From the NCBI GenBank assembly GCA_037442205.1, contig JBBIQS010000004.1:1-64000 (forward strand): a stretch of DNA of 64,000 bases. Reading direction: 5' to 3'. The stretch comes from JBBIQS01 sp037442205 (GTDB lineage Bacteria; Myxococcota; Myxococcia; Myxococcales; UBA5297). The position numbers and the translations under genes were made by a program. Under the pieces are notes generated by a model that worked only from the letters and a program-made list of their open reading frames with translations, searched no databases and had not been told where the DNA came from. Shown here one piece after another: positions 25,964 through 33,771 of the stretch (positions are counted from its first letter, which is position 1; every line of letters begins with the position of its first letter).

Positions 25964-27442
25964 TCAGCTCCGGCGGTGGTGGAGGGGGTCGTAGTCCCAG
26001 GCCTGCGGGATGGCTGACTCGGCGTGGACGGTGGGTGGGTCTGGCAGGCGAACCGGGTAGGCGAAGGTCAGGACGAAGCCATCGCCGCGGTCGGGCGAGC
26101 GTCCCAGGACCTTCTTGAGCTCCTTCTTCTCGAGGAGCAGAAGGCGCCCATGCTTGTCCATCTGGTACTGCTGGCCGCATAGGTCGGCGATCAGCTCCCG
26201 ATCGTTGGGGATCGAGCCGCCCTTGCGGACCCAGTCGCAGGCGTCGAAGTACATCTCGGCACGCTTGTTGGAGAAGCGCTTGGGGTCGCGGGCTTTGCCC
26301 CCGAAGTCCACTCCGACGACGGTCGAGAAGTTGAGCCGGTGCAGGTTGTCGCGGATGGCCACCCCGAAGGTGCCCTGGTCGATGAAGGTGGCGATCGGGT
26401 GCCAGCGGTTGAGGAACATCGCCGCCTGGTCGGTGAGCTCGGTGGTCTTGAGCTCGCGCATGCCCTCGAGCTGGTAGAGAAGCGGGCCCTGCCGCGGGGC
26501 GAAGACCGCCTCGTCGTCACCCTCGGCCGCGCAGTCGATGCCCAAGACCTTGGCCTCGTCGAAGTACTCGTCCTTGCGAAGAGCCCGCTCGACGGCCTTG
26601 GAGCACTCGTCTGGCCCGATGAGCTTGTTGCTCTGGGTGCGCGGGAACATCCCGCGGACGTTCACGCGGACGAAATCACTGTCGTAGCCGTAGGCCTCGA
26701 TCTGCCGCTGGGCCCACTCGATGCTGATGCGCTTGGCCCGGTTTGGGTTGGCCGGGTCGCCGTCGATCTCCTTGACGAACCACTGAGGCCGCTGGGTGGT
26801 GCAGGCCTCCCAGAGCGGGCCCTCGGTGCGCGTCGGGTTTCCGGCGATGAGCAGCCGGTTGTAGACGCCTGTGGAGAGACTTCCCTGCGCCGCCGCCACC
26901 ACGCCGATCGGGATGTCGCCGACTTCGTCGACGACGATGAAGGTGTGCTCGGCGTGCAGGCCGGCCAGGGTGTTGGCCTGCTGCTTGGGGTCGGCGTCGC
27001 GGGGCCAGGTTCGAGCGGAGACGAACCAGGTCTCCGGCCGCTCGCGCATGGTGATGCGCTCCTTGCCAAAGGCAAAGACCGACTTGAGCAGCTCGCTCTT
27101 TGAGCGCCAGCCCGCGAGTTCCTTCCAGAGGTTGTCCTTGAGGTTGTCGCCCGTAATCGAGGTGACCAGGCACTGGGCGTCGGTGAAGCAGACCTCGAAG
27201 TGCCAGATGGCGATGGCCTCGATCGCTGTCTTGCCGGGGCCCTTGCAGGCCTTGAGCGCGGTCTGCGGGTTGTCGCGAACCGCGTTGAGGACGTCCACCT
27301 GCCAGTCGTCGCAGATGAAGCCGCAGACCTCGCGGGCGAAGGCCCCCGGCTCGGCGCGCCAGCGGCGGATATTGGCCACCGCCTGAGCGTCGAAACTCAT
27401 GGCGAGCAGCACCAGGGCGAGAAGGGCGCGCAAGTCAATCAC
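25964..27442 (-). CDS. terL: Terminase large subunit
   Basis: The packaging motor: an N-terminal ATPase with Walker A ACKGPGKT (about residues 65-72) and Walker B FIVVDEVGD, and a C-terminal RNase H-like nuclease with VLGIDCAAEGDDEAV and later acidic residues. It overlaps terS by 8 bp. The start is uncertain: GTG at 27442 (492 aa) is given. TTG at 27433 has GGAGG at better spacing (489 aa), and ATG at 27400 (478 aa) has no ribosome site. The conserved part starts near SFDAQAVANIRRW, so all three keep the full protein. Confidence 0.9.
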   Translation of the reverse strand: MIDLRALLALVLLAMSFDAQAVANIRRWRAEPGAFAREVCGFICDDWQVDVLNAVRDNPQTALKACKGPGKTAIEAIAIWHFEVCFTDAQCLVTSITGDNLKDNLWKELAGWRSKSELLKSVFAFGKERITMRERPETWFVSARTWPRDADPKQQANTLAGLHAEHTFIVVDEVGDIPIGVVAAAQGSLSTGVYNRLLIAGNPTRTEGPLWEACTTQRPQWFVKEIDGDPANPNRAKRISIEWAQRQIEAYGYDSDFVRVNVRGMFPRTQSNKLIGPDECSKAVERALRKDEYFDEAKVLGIDCAAEGDDEAVFAPRQGPLLYQLEGMRELKTTELTDQAAMFLNRWHPIATFIDQGTFGVAIRDNLHRLNFSTVVGVDFGGKARDPKRFSNKRAEMYFDACDWVRKGGSIPNDRELIADLCGQQYQMDKHGRLLLLEKKELKKVLGRSPDRGDGFVLTFAYPVRLPDPPTVHAESAIPQAWDYDPLHHRRS

Positions 27443-28067
27443 CCTCCGCGCCGGAAGACCCCAACGCCGGCGGCAGCCCTTCGGACGTCTCCGGGGTCGC
27501 CGCCGGCTCGCTGGTGGGGGAAGGGGAGGCCTCGGCCGGCGCCGGCGCCGGAAGGGGGGAAGCGCCGGTGGTGCCGGCCTCGGCCACAAGACGTGCGAAA
27601 TTCAGCTGGCCCTCGACCTCGACCTTCTCTTTGAGGTGGCCGCCCATCTTGGCGAGCAGCTCGAGGGCCTTGAGTTTGTCGTGCAGCTTCACCTTCTCGA
27701 CAACGTCGCCGCCGGGGCGCCGGACAACGTCCACGCCGGCCAGGGCGCGGCGGGTGTCCTCGTCCATCTCGGTCACCGCCAGCAACTTGCGCGGGCCGGA
27801 GAACGCGCGGCCGAGGTCGGAGAAGCCGACGCGGGCGAGCTCGGACTCGATGCGCTCTTTCGAGATGTCGAACTTCTTCGCGCTCTTCGCCCGCTCGCCG
27901 GCGATGGCCTTGCGGACGTCAGCATGCTTCAACAGCCTGCACCCCTGGGCGTAGGCGGTCTTCTTCGAGTAGCCAGCCTTGATGGCAGCCTGCGTGGCAT
28001 TCCCGCCGTTGAGCAGGTACGCGCGCAGGAACCGCAGCTGCTTGGGGTTGAGCTCCCGAGACGCCAA
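27435..28067 (-). CDS. terS: Terminase small subunit
   Basis: A 210-residue protein that recognises the packaging site. The N-terminus is the Terminase_2-type helix-turn-helix (LNPKQLRFLRAYLLNGGNATQAAIKAGYS with SKKTAYAQGCRLLKHADVR), followed by an oligomerisation helix and a Pro/Ala-rich tail. The start is TTG at 28067, supported by AAGGAGGG eight bases upstream. It is preceded by the 24-bp leader element also found before the lysis genes. Confidence 0.9.
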   Translation of the reverse strand: MASRELNPKQLRFLRAYLLNGGNATQAAIKAGYSKKTAYAQGCRLLKHADVRKAIAGERAKSAKKFDISKERIESELARVGFSDLGRAFSGPRKLLAVTEMDEDTRRALAGVDVVRRPGGDVVEKVKLHDKLKALELLAKMGGHLKEKVEVEGQLNFARLVAEAGTTGASPLPAPAPAEASPSPTSEPAATPETSEGLPPALGSSGAEGD

Positions 28068-28094
28068 GGCGAAGGCCCTCCTTGACGGAAAGCC

Positions 28095-28118
28095 TGCGCC
28101 CGTTTGTGGACAGCGTCC
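28095..28118 (-). promoter_or_regulatory. Late leader element, copy 1 (before terS)
   Basis: Matches 6814-6837 at 21 of 24 bases with an identical 15-bp core, and lies 27 bases before the TTG start of terS, the same distance as the other copy. It probably marks the start of the packaging and head transcript. Confidence 0.55.
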
Positions 28119-28136
28119 GTCAGGCGTCGGATTGGG

Positions 28137-28400
28137 TCACTTCTTGCGCCGGAAGTTGCGAAGCGCGCGGTCGAAGCGCCATGAGGCGCGCTGGTACTGC
28201 ACGTCGTCCTCGCTGGACGCATCGGCAAGGACCAGGCCTGCGACACGGACGCGCTCGGCCGGGCTCCGGTATCGGGCGCCGGAGCCAGAACCGATCGGGG
28301 TGTCGAGCGGGCGACAGCGCTGGGCTCGCTTGATGTGCGCCCAGCACCGCTCTCGATGTGGAGCAGCCTCCCTCGTGCATTCGTCTACGGTGCAGCGCAT
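28137..28400 (-). CDS. Small Cys/His zinc-binding phage protein
   Basis: An 87-residue protein starting MRCTVDECTREAAPHRERC followed by WAHIKRAQRC. The Cys and His spacing suggests one zinc site. The rest is basic, ending RNFRRKK. It is in the position where many phages keep an HNH nuclease beside terminase, but no HNH motif is seen. GAGGGAG precedes the ATG at 28400; the longer frame is a shadow of the next gene. Confidence 0.6.
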   Translation of the reverse strand: MRCTVDECTREAAPHRERCWAHIKRAQRCRPLDTPIGSGSGARYRSPAERVRVAGLVLADASSEDDVQYQRASWRFDRALRNFRRKK

Positions 28401-28407
28401 CGCTCCC

Positions 28408-29460
28408 TCAAGACACCGGCTTGCCGTCGGGTCCGAGGATCTTCCCGGCGGTCGAGGTCGCCTCGGCGAGCTTCTTCTGAGCCGCATCGAGCTGCTGCAT
28501 CCCCTTGTGGAAGGTGACGTGCATGAAGCGGATCCGGTCCGGCACCGAGAGGGCACGGACCTTCCCCTGCTCGAGCAGCTCCGACGGGACCTGGGCCCGA
28601 GCCAGGACTGCACGTGCCTCAGCCAGTTCGTTGGCCTCCTCGTGGCGATCGCGCTCAAGGGTGTCGATGTGGGAGTGCGAGGCCTGCAGCTGGCCCTCGA
28701 GGACCCGGCACTGGGAGCAGCCCTCGACCACCACGCCGACGCCAGCGGCGCGCAGCCGCTCCAGCTCGCCTGACACCGCGCCCAGCATCACCGCGACGCC
28801 GCGCACCCGGTCGAGGAGGTCCTTCCATTCGAAAACCTCGTCGCCTCCGACGGGGGCGTCGAGCAGGGCGAGTGCCGCGGCGACGTTGACGTAGGCGTTC
28901 TCCAGCTCCTGGGCCATGCGCTCGACGTCCTTGGGCAGGACCTCGCCAATGTCGAGCTGCTGGCCGGGCGCGGGCTTGGTGCGGATCTCGAGGGGGACCT
29001 TGCCGAAGACGCGCTTGATGAGGTCGAAGCGAGCGGCTGCGATGCGCTCGCTCTCCTCGAGCTTCCTCCGCAGGTCGCCGATTTCGGTGCCCAGATCCTG
29101 AATCTTCTCCTCGCGGAGCTCGCTCTTGGTGCCCTCGGCAGCGGCGTCCTTGCCCACCAGCTGAAGCCCGGGCCGCGGGCCCTTCCGCCCGCCCTTCGGC
29201 GCCACCTCGTCGAGCACCTCGAACATCCGGGACTCGGCTATGTCCACGCATGAGGACAGGCCCGGTCCGACTTCGCCGCCCTCACAGTACCTGCGCCAGG
29301 ACTCGCGGTGGGTGTCGACTGCGGCGGCCAGGCGGTCCAGAGCCTTGGCGGCCGGAGCTGCCTTGAGCTTCGCCAGCTCGGTCCGGAGCGCATCGTTCTC
29401 GGTTCGAAGTCCCAGCACCCGCCCCTGCAGCGTCTCGATCTCGTCGTCTCGGTCGTTCAT
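28408..29460 (-). CDS. Coiled-coil phage protein
   Basis: A 350-residue, mostly helical protein with an N-terminal coiled coil (DEIETLQGRVLGLRTENDAL), a central globular segment and a C-terminal coil. It contains CSQC near residue 240 and two acidic Leu-rich helices. No known domain recognised. The ATG at 29460 has GAGGAG and overlaps the previous stop as ATGA. It lies in the leftward early-to-late operon between the RusA-like gene and terS, so a DNA-metabolism or packaging accessory role is possible. Confidence 0.62.
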   Translation of the reverse strand: MNDRDDEIETLQGRVLGLRTENDALRTELAKLKAAPAAKALDRLAAAVDTHRESWRRYCEGGEVGPGLSSCVDIAESRMFEVLDEVAPKGGRKGPRPGLQLVGKDAAAEGTKSELREEKIQDLGTEIGDLRRKLEESERIAAARFDLIKRVFGKVPLEIRTKPAPGQQLDIGEVLPKDVERMAQELENAYVNVAAALALLDAPVGGDEVFEWKDLLDRVRGVAVMLGAVSGELERLRAAGVGVVVEGCSQCRVLEGQLQASHSHIDTLERDRHEEANELAEARAVLARAQVPSELLEQGKVRALSVPDRIRFMHVTFHKGMQQLDAAQKKLAEATSTAGKILGPDGKPVS

Positions 29461-29645
29461 CGTCTCCTCGTGAACAGGTCTTCCTGCTTCGGCTTGAGCG
29501 CGCCCACGCGGCGCATCTCTCGAAGGGTCATCTCCAGCGCAATGGACTCGGCGTCGTCTCGCCGCATCCCGTCGCCCTCTTCGACCAGGCCGGCCCGCTC
29601 GTCCCACCAGTCGCGCCAGTCGGGCGGGAGGCCGGCCGGGGTCAC
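29457..29645 (-). CDS. Very small acidic phage protein
   Basis: A 62-residue protein with LPPDWRDWWDERAGLVEEGD and ESIALEMTLREMRR. This DWR-x-ERA-x-E style motif occurs in many small phage and prophage proteins encoded near replication or resolvase genes; function unknown. GTG start overlapping the RusA-like stop as GTGA; ATGA overlap with the following gene. The longer upstream frame is a shadow. Confidence 0.6.
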   Translation of the reverse strand: MTPAGLPPDWRDWWDERAGLVEEGDGMRRDDAESIALEMTLREMRRVGALKPKQEDLFTRRR

Positions 29646-30088
29646 GCGCGGCGCCGGATGGGGCCGAATCCCTTGCGCTCGGGTTCGGGCTTCGGATGCC
29701 CCGGCCACTCCACCAGCGGAAACTCCTCCCCGCCTCGGCAGATCTGAACCCTGACGCCCCACTCGCCATGGGCGGACTGGTAGCGGTAGCGGACGAGCCG
29801 GTGGAAGCGGTCGTCGATGCCCAACCACTTCGCGATCTCGTCCCGGATTCCCTTGAGCCCGCCTACGACGTTGTCGTCGTCCGGCGGCACGTGCCCCGGG
29901 CTGATGCGGGTAAGCGTCACCACCAGCGGCGTGGAGGCGCGCAGCAGGTGCAGTCCCAGACGAACGCTCGCCAGGTAAACGGCAGTGCGCCCGCGCTCAA
30001 TCGCGACGCGCTGGGACCGCTCGAATCGGTGCTCCCGGGCGTTGAGCCCGGTGGTGGTGCGCTGCGGAATGACCAGGTCAACGATCAC
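29642..30088 (-). CDS. RusA-like Holliday junction resolvase
   Basis: A 148-residue protein with the RusA-family core: an N-terminal segment with NAREHRFERSQR, then VTLTRISPGHVPPDDDNVVGGLKGIRDEI, where the acidic cluster binds the metal, and a C-terminal strand region. RusA resolves four-way junctions and debranches phage DNA before packaging. GTG start at 30088 overlapping the previous stop as GTGA. Confidence 0.72.
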   Translation of the reverse strand: MIVDLVIPQRTTTGLNAREHRFERSQRVAIERGRTAVYLASVRLGLHLLRASTPLVVTLTRISPGHVPPDDDNVVGGLKGIRDEIAKWLGIDDRFHRLVRYRYQSAHGEWGVRVQICRGGEEFPLVEWPGHPKPEPERKGFGPIRRRA

Positions 30089-30294
30089 GGGCAGCCCCTG
30101 AGTGCTATGGCCGCCAGCGCGAGGAGCGTCAGCGCGGCACAGGTAACCGACACCATGCCGAGGATGCCGCGCACCACGCGCCGCCGGCGGACCCCGGCGA
30201 GCTCGCGCTCTACCCGCTCGCGCATCCGCTGCTGCCGGCGCCACTCCGGAAACGGAATGACCGCGGCGGTGCCGCCTCGCGGGTTCGTGGTCAT
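30085..30294 (-). CDS. Small single-pass membrane protein
   Basis: A 69-residue protein: MTTNPRGGTAAVIPFPEWRR, a basic helix, then a membrane segment (GMVSVTCAALTLLALAAIAL) and a short tail. Probably N-in with positive residues before the segment. GAGGAGGG lies upstream of the ATG at 30294. It follows the replication gene by 2 bp. Function unknown. Confidence 0.6.
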   Translation of the reverse strand: MTTNPRGGTAAVIPFPEWRRQQRMRERVERELAGVRRRRVVRGILGMVSVTCAALTLLALAAIALRGCP

Positions 30295-30296
30295 GC

Positions 30297-31352
30297 TCAA
30301 GACGCCCTCCTCTCGGACCTCAGCGGGTCCGGGTTCACCTGCTTGAGCCAGGCGGACCATGTCGCCTGCTCGTCGAAGTCCAGCTTCCGGCGCGCTGCCT
30401 CGCGCACGTCGTCCCAATCGGCCCGGTGCCCGAAGCACAGGTGCAGTCCGGCCACCTGCCGCTCGTCGAAGGCGAGCCCCTGGCACCCGTGAACGCCGCA
30501 CGGCGGCCGCTCGACCTGCGGCGGAGGCGTGGTCGGCGGCGGAGCGGGGCGGCCCACGGCCAGATCGGCGGCGAGCCGGGCATCGGCAGGCGAGGGAACC
30601 CAGGCCGACCACTTGGAGCAGAAGGTCTTGAGGTCGGGGCTTCGGCGGAACCAGTCCACCGCGAGCGCTCGGACCATGCGATGGCTGATTTCCTCGACTG
30701 AAACGCCTGGGATCGAGCGCAGGAGCAGCTGGACCGCCTTGGCGTCGGCCGGGAGGATGGTCGCCTTCGTCCTGGTGGCGGCCTCGTAGCTGGCGGCCCA
30801 GGCAGCGAGGGAGGGCTGGTGGCGAGGGTCTGGCGCCGGCTTCGGCTTCTCGGCGGACGGCGGGGCGGGAGGGGACGGAGGCGTCTGCTGGTCCGGCAGC
30901 GGCGCGGCGACAGCCGCCCGCAGATCTTTTCCTTTCCCTTCCCTTCCTTTCCCTTCCTTTCCAGCGTTCCTAGGTGCTTCCTCGGCGCTTCCAGAGTGCT
31001 TCTCAAGTGCTTCCTTTGGCGGTGCGGGGAAAGCCGACCTGGCAGCCGCCTCAGTTCCGGAAAGCCTCTGGTGTTTCAAGAAGTTGCGGATCTGGATGAA
31101 GCGTTCGCCGCCGGCCTCGTAGCGCACGATGAACCGGCCGGAGCAGGCCTCCAGGTCGGCCAGAAGGCGGTCGAAGTCGCAGTCGTCGTATGGCAGGACC
31201 TGCAGCTTGAGCCGCCTCGGCCGATCCTCGAGCCGGCCGGCGCAGTCGGCCTGGCACCAGATCCCGGCGAAAGCGAGTCGATGGAGCGCAGAGAGCTCGC
31301 CCAGGTCCTCGTCGAGGAAAAACTCCGGCTTGATCGTTCGGATGCGAGCCAT
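30297..31352 (-). CDS. Phage replication initiator (O-like)
   Basis: A 351-residue protein beginning MARIRTIKPEFFLDEDLGEL, a very characteristic start of phage replication proteins with an N-terminal winged-helix DNA-binding domain (through FIQIRNFLKHQRLSG). A charged, Pro-rich linker follows (including GKEGKGREGKGKD) and a C-terminal domain with CGVHGCQGLAF, which may bind zinc. It probably binds the origin and recruits host DnaB. The start overlaps the methyltransferase stop by one base (TGATG). A candidate origin lies in the linker-coding region. Confidence 0.75.
   Translation of the reverse strand: MARIRTIKPEFFLDEDLGELSALHRLAFAGIWCQADCAGRLEDRPRRLKLQVLPYDDCDFDRLLADLEACSGRFIVRYEAGGERFIQIRNFLKHQRLSGTEAAARSAFPAPPKEALEKHSGSAEEAPRNAGKEGKGREGKGKDLRAAVAAPLPDQQTPPSPPAPPSAEKPKPAPDPRHQPSLAAWAASYEAATRTKATILPADAKAVQLLLRSIPGVSVEEISHRMVRALAVDWFRRSPDLKTFCSKWSAWVPSPADARLAADLAVGRPAPPPTTPPPQVERPPCGVHGCQGLAFDERQVAGLHLCFGHRADWDDVREAARRKLDFDEQATWSAWLKQVNPDPLRSERRAS
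30926..31014. other. Candidate phage replication origin inside the replication gene
   Basis: Four units of exactly 11 bp start at 30974, 30985, 30996 and 31007, each beginning G(T/C)GCTTC(C/T). Beside them, 30926-30962 is all pyrimidine on the plus strand (CTTTCC/CCTTCC repeats, 15-bp period). The 11-bp spacing is not a multiple of three, so it does not come from protein repeats. Iterons plus a strand-biased tract inside an initiator gene is the lambda ori arrangement. Confidence 0.6.
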
Positions 31353-32908
31353 CAGGCAGCCCTCCGCGCCGAGAAGACGTTCGCCTCGACCAGCGCCCGG
31401 GCAACGGGCGGGCAGACACTGTTTCCGGCCAGGGCGATCTGAGCCGTCTTGGTGAGCGGCCGACCCTCGAACTCCGGGGCGATCTCGTAGTCGTCGGGGA
31501 AGCCCTGGGCGGCGAAGAGCTCGTGCGGCTGGAGCATCCGCATTCCGATGTCGGCCAGCTGGTACTGCTCGCCGCGGATGGTGACCAGGCCGAAGCGGGC
31601 CTTGGCGGTGATGGTATGCAGCGGGTCCTGCAGGCCCTGCAGCTGGCCGCCGGTGCCGTAGTACTTCACCAGGAAGGCGCGGACCTCGGCGAGGTGACCT
31701 CCTCCGCGCCCGCCGCCGGCGGTGACGGTCGGAAGCGGGGCCTGCGCTGGAGAGCCGGTCGAGGTGCCATAGAACTTGGTGAGGAACGCCGAGGTGACCG
31801 CGTGGTGGTCCTTCGCCGTGACCGTGCCCAGCGGGCGCTCGACCCCATGCCCGACCACGCCGCCGTAGTGCTTGGTGACGATGGGGCAGACGAGGTGCTT
31901 GTCGTTGGTCGCGCAGACGGTGGCGAGCGGGAGTGCGAGCTGCTGGCCGCGGAACGTGCCGGCGCCACAACCCTCGCGAAGCCCGGCGCCGGTGATGGTC
32001 GAGTAGTGGCCGTGCCGAACGATGAACGGCTCGACCAGCGCCAGCTCGCCGCGGTGGGCGGCGGTGACGGTGCGCAGCGGCTCATCGATGCCGTGGACGC
32101 GGCGGTCCCCCTGGTGCGTCAGCGGAATGATGAACGGATCCGCCGCCTCGAGCACGTAGCGGCGCAGGCCCTCCGCGATCCGCCACAGCGTCGCCTCCGC
32201 CAGCGAGCGCGGCCGGTCGAAGATGGAGGGGCAAGGCAGCGACCAGTCGATGACCTCGGCCGCCGGGCGCCAGGGCTCGGCGCGGCCCTTTCCGTGCGTC
32301 GCCTCAGGCCAGACGATGGGCTGGCCGTCCCGCCGGGCCACCAGGAAGAGGCGCTTCCGGGTGGTCGGGGTGCCGAAGTCGGCGGCGGTGAGGACGCGGA
32401 AGTCCACCCGGTAGCCGCAAGCCACGAGCTCGCCGAGCCAGCGCCGGAAGTCTTCGCCAGCATGCGCGGGGTCAGGTCGGCTGTGTTCGTTGAGCGGACC
32501 CCAGGTCTGAAACTCCTCGACGTTCTCGAGGAGGATCACGCGCGGCTGGACCGCCCTGGCCCAGCGGATCACCACATCCGCCAGCCCGCGGATCTCCTTC
32601 TTGAGCGGCTTGGTGCCCTTCGCCTTCGAGAAGTGGGTGCAGTCGGGGCTGAACCATGCGAGGCCCACCGGACGGCCGGCGCAGGCCTCGCGCGGGTCGA
32701 CCTCCAAGATGTTCTCGCAGTAGTGGCGCGTGCTCGGGTGGTTGGCCGAGTGCATCGCCACCGCCTCGGGCGAGTGGTTGATCGCGATGTCGGGCGACCG
32801 GCCGAGGGCGGCTTCGATACCGGTGGATGTGCCACCGCCGCCGGCGAAGTTGTCGACCACCAGTTCGCCTGGGTCGAAGCTGGCGCGGAACAGGGGAGAG
32901 CGCGACAT
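31352..32908 (-). CDS. C5 cytosine DNA methyltransferase
   Basis: A 518-residue Dcm-type enzyme transferring methyl from SAM to cytosine. Motif I is FAGGGGTSTG (21-30). The catalytic Cys90 is in FSPDCTHFSKAKG, a variant of the usual PPC found in a known phage subgroup. Motif VI is ENVEEF, motif VIII TTRKRLF and motif X AGNSVCPPVARAL. The region between VIII and X is the target-recognition domain with repeated T(V/I)TA segments. No restriction partner is nearby, so it probably protects phage DNA. ATG at 32908 is preferred over an in-frame TTG at 32923. It is second in the leftward operon, after the Cro-like gene. Confidence 0.88.
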   Translation of the reverse strand: MSRSPLFRASFDPGELVVDNFAGGGGTSTGIEAALGRSPDIAINHSPEAVAMHSANHPSTRHYCENILEVDPREACAGRPVGLAWFSPDCTHFSKAKGTKPLKKEIRGLADVVIRWARAVQPRVILLENVEEFQTWGPLNEHSRPDPAHAGEDFRRWLGELVACGYRVDFRVLTAADFGTPTTRKRLFLVARRDGQPIVWPEATHGKGRAEPWRPAAEVIDWSLPCPSIFDRPRSLAEATLWRIAEGLRRYVLEAADPFIIPLTHQGDRRVHGIDEPLRTVTAAHRGELALVEPFIVRHGHYSTITGAGLREGCGAGTFRGQQLALPLATVCATNDKHLVCPIVTKHYGGVVGHGVERPLGTVTAKDHHAVTSAFLTKFYGTSTGSPAQAPLPTVTAGGGRGGGHLAEVRAFLVKYYGTGGQLQGLQDPLHTITAKARFGLVTIRGEQYQLADIGMRMLQPHELFAAQGFPDDYEIAPEFEGRPLTKTAQIALAGNSVCPPVARALVEANVFSARRAA

Positions 32909-32943
32909 GCGTGCCTCGGGCAAGAAAGCGATGGAGGCCCCGC

Positions 32944-33177
32944 CTACCGCCGCGCGCCGCGCTTGTGGGGAGCCTCCAGCAGTACCCCGGGCTTGACCGA
33001 CAGGGCGTCAGCCAGGCTCTGCAGGGTTGAGCTCCGGATGTCGGGGAAACGTCCGCCCTCGATGCGGGCGATGCTGGAGCGAGGAACTCCGGAGAGCTGA
33101 GAGAGCTGCTCCTGCGTGTACCCTCGCTCACCGCGCAGGCGTCGAATCTGGAACGAGAAGGGCGTGTTGTGTCGCAT
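32944..33177 (-). CDS. Cro-like XRE-family regulator
   Basis: A 77-residue single helix-turn-helix protein (FQIRRLRGERGYTQEQLSQL, SGVPRSSIARIEGG, TLQSLADAL). It heads the leftward lytic operon opposite the repressor, as cro does in lambda. No ribosome site precedes the ATG at 33177. A TTGACT/CACACT promoter places the transcript start at or next to the ATG, so the mRNA is probably leaderless. The palindrome at 33173-33199 covers the start codon and the -10 box. Confidence 0.82.
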   Translation of the reverse strand: MRHNTPFSFQIRRLRGERGYTQEQLSQLSGVPRSSIARIEGGRFPDIRSSTLQSLADALSVKPGVLLEAPHKRGARR

Positions 33178-33214
33178 GAGAGGCAGTGTGCCTCATGCGA
33201 TACCGACCAGTCAA
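33173..33214 (-). promoter_or_regulatory. Leftward lytic promoter with overlapping operator
   Basis: The -35 box is TTGACT (33214-33209) and the -10 box CACACT (33190-33185), with an 18-bp spacer. An imperfect palindrome at 33173-33199 (arms CGCATGAG and TCATGCG, inner GGCA/TGCC) covers the -10 box and the first codon of the Cro-like gene. Repressor bound here would block both transcription start and elongation. Confidence 0.55.
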
Positions 33215-33241
33215 GCGAGCGAGTCGCGCGCGAATGAAGCC

Positions 33242-33270
33242 TTGCGAGGTTGTGGCGTGTGCGTCACAAT
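33242..33270 (+). promoter_or_regulatory. Repressor promoter with overlapping operator
   Basis: TTGCGA (33242-33247) and CACAAT (33265-33270) with a 17-bp spacer, about 30 bp before the repressor ATG. The dyad TTGTGGCG/CGTCACAA at 33250-33269 lies across the spacer and -10 box, suiting autoregulation. Confidence 0.5.
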
Positions 33271-33300
33271 TTACCCACCCCCTACCGATGGAGATCGCAA

Positions 33301-33771
33301 ATGGCCGCGGCCGGCGCCAAGAGCAACGAACCCGGAACCTTCGGGCGAAACCTTCGGAACCTGCGAACGGGAAAGGGATGGTCTCAGGGAGAGCTGGCGA
33401 ACAAGGCAGGCATCGGGCGCGTCACAATCACCAGGCTTGAGACCGGCGTGGAAACGAACCCGGAAGCCCGAACCGTGAAGGCGCTCGCCGAGGCGCTGGG
33501 GTGCGATCCGAGCGTGCTGTGGGCCTCGGCGCCGGCGCCGGCAACCAGAACGGCGCGGCCAGAGCCGGTGTCAGACCCCCAACATAGGATGACGCTGGAC
33601 GAGTTTATCGAGGGGGCCCGGCGTGACCTTTCCGACACCGACATCGACGACTTGCGAGATGTTGCCACGTGGACGGAGCACCCCGAAGGACTCCCGGCCG
33701 AGAACTGGTTCGGGCTGCGCGACTGGCTCCGCAAGAGGCGGCCTACCTTCGGACCTGGCAGAAAGGGCTGA
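33301..33771 (+). CDS. XRE-family phage repressor
   Basis: A 156-residue protein with an N-terminal helix-turn-helix (FGRNLRNLRTGKGWSQGELA, NKAGIGRVTITRLETG, ARTVKALAEALGCDPSVLW) and a C-terminal part with MTLDEFIEGARRDLSDTDID. It lacks the Ser/Lys self-cleavage domain of lambda CI; the next gene is an ImmA/IrrE-type protease, so induction may work by proteolysis of the repressor. ATG at 33301 with GGAG upstream. Its 3' end overlaps the protease gene in another frame. Confidence 0.8.
   Translation: MAAAGAKSNEPGTFGRNLRNLRTGKGWSQGELANKAGIGRVTITRLETGVETNPEARTVKALAEALGCDPSVLWASAPAPATRTARPEPVSDPQHRMTLDEFIEGARRDLSDTDIDDLRDVATWTEHPEGLPAENWFGLRDWLRKRRPTFGPGRKG

Noticed and set aside
28137..28400. 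HNH endonuclease next to terminase
   Set aside because: Cys/His residues suggest a zinc site, but no H-N-H signature is present.
30926..30962. Phase-variable simple repeat controlling the replication gene
   Set aside because: The tract is irregular rather than a uniform short unit, and a frameshifting replication gene would be harmful; an origin element explains it better.
31352..32908. Restriction-modification system
   Set aside because: Only the methyltransferase is present; neighbours are a Cro-like gene and a replication gene, with no restriction endonuclease.
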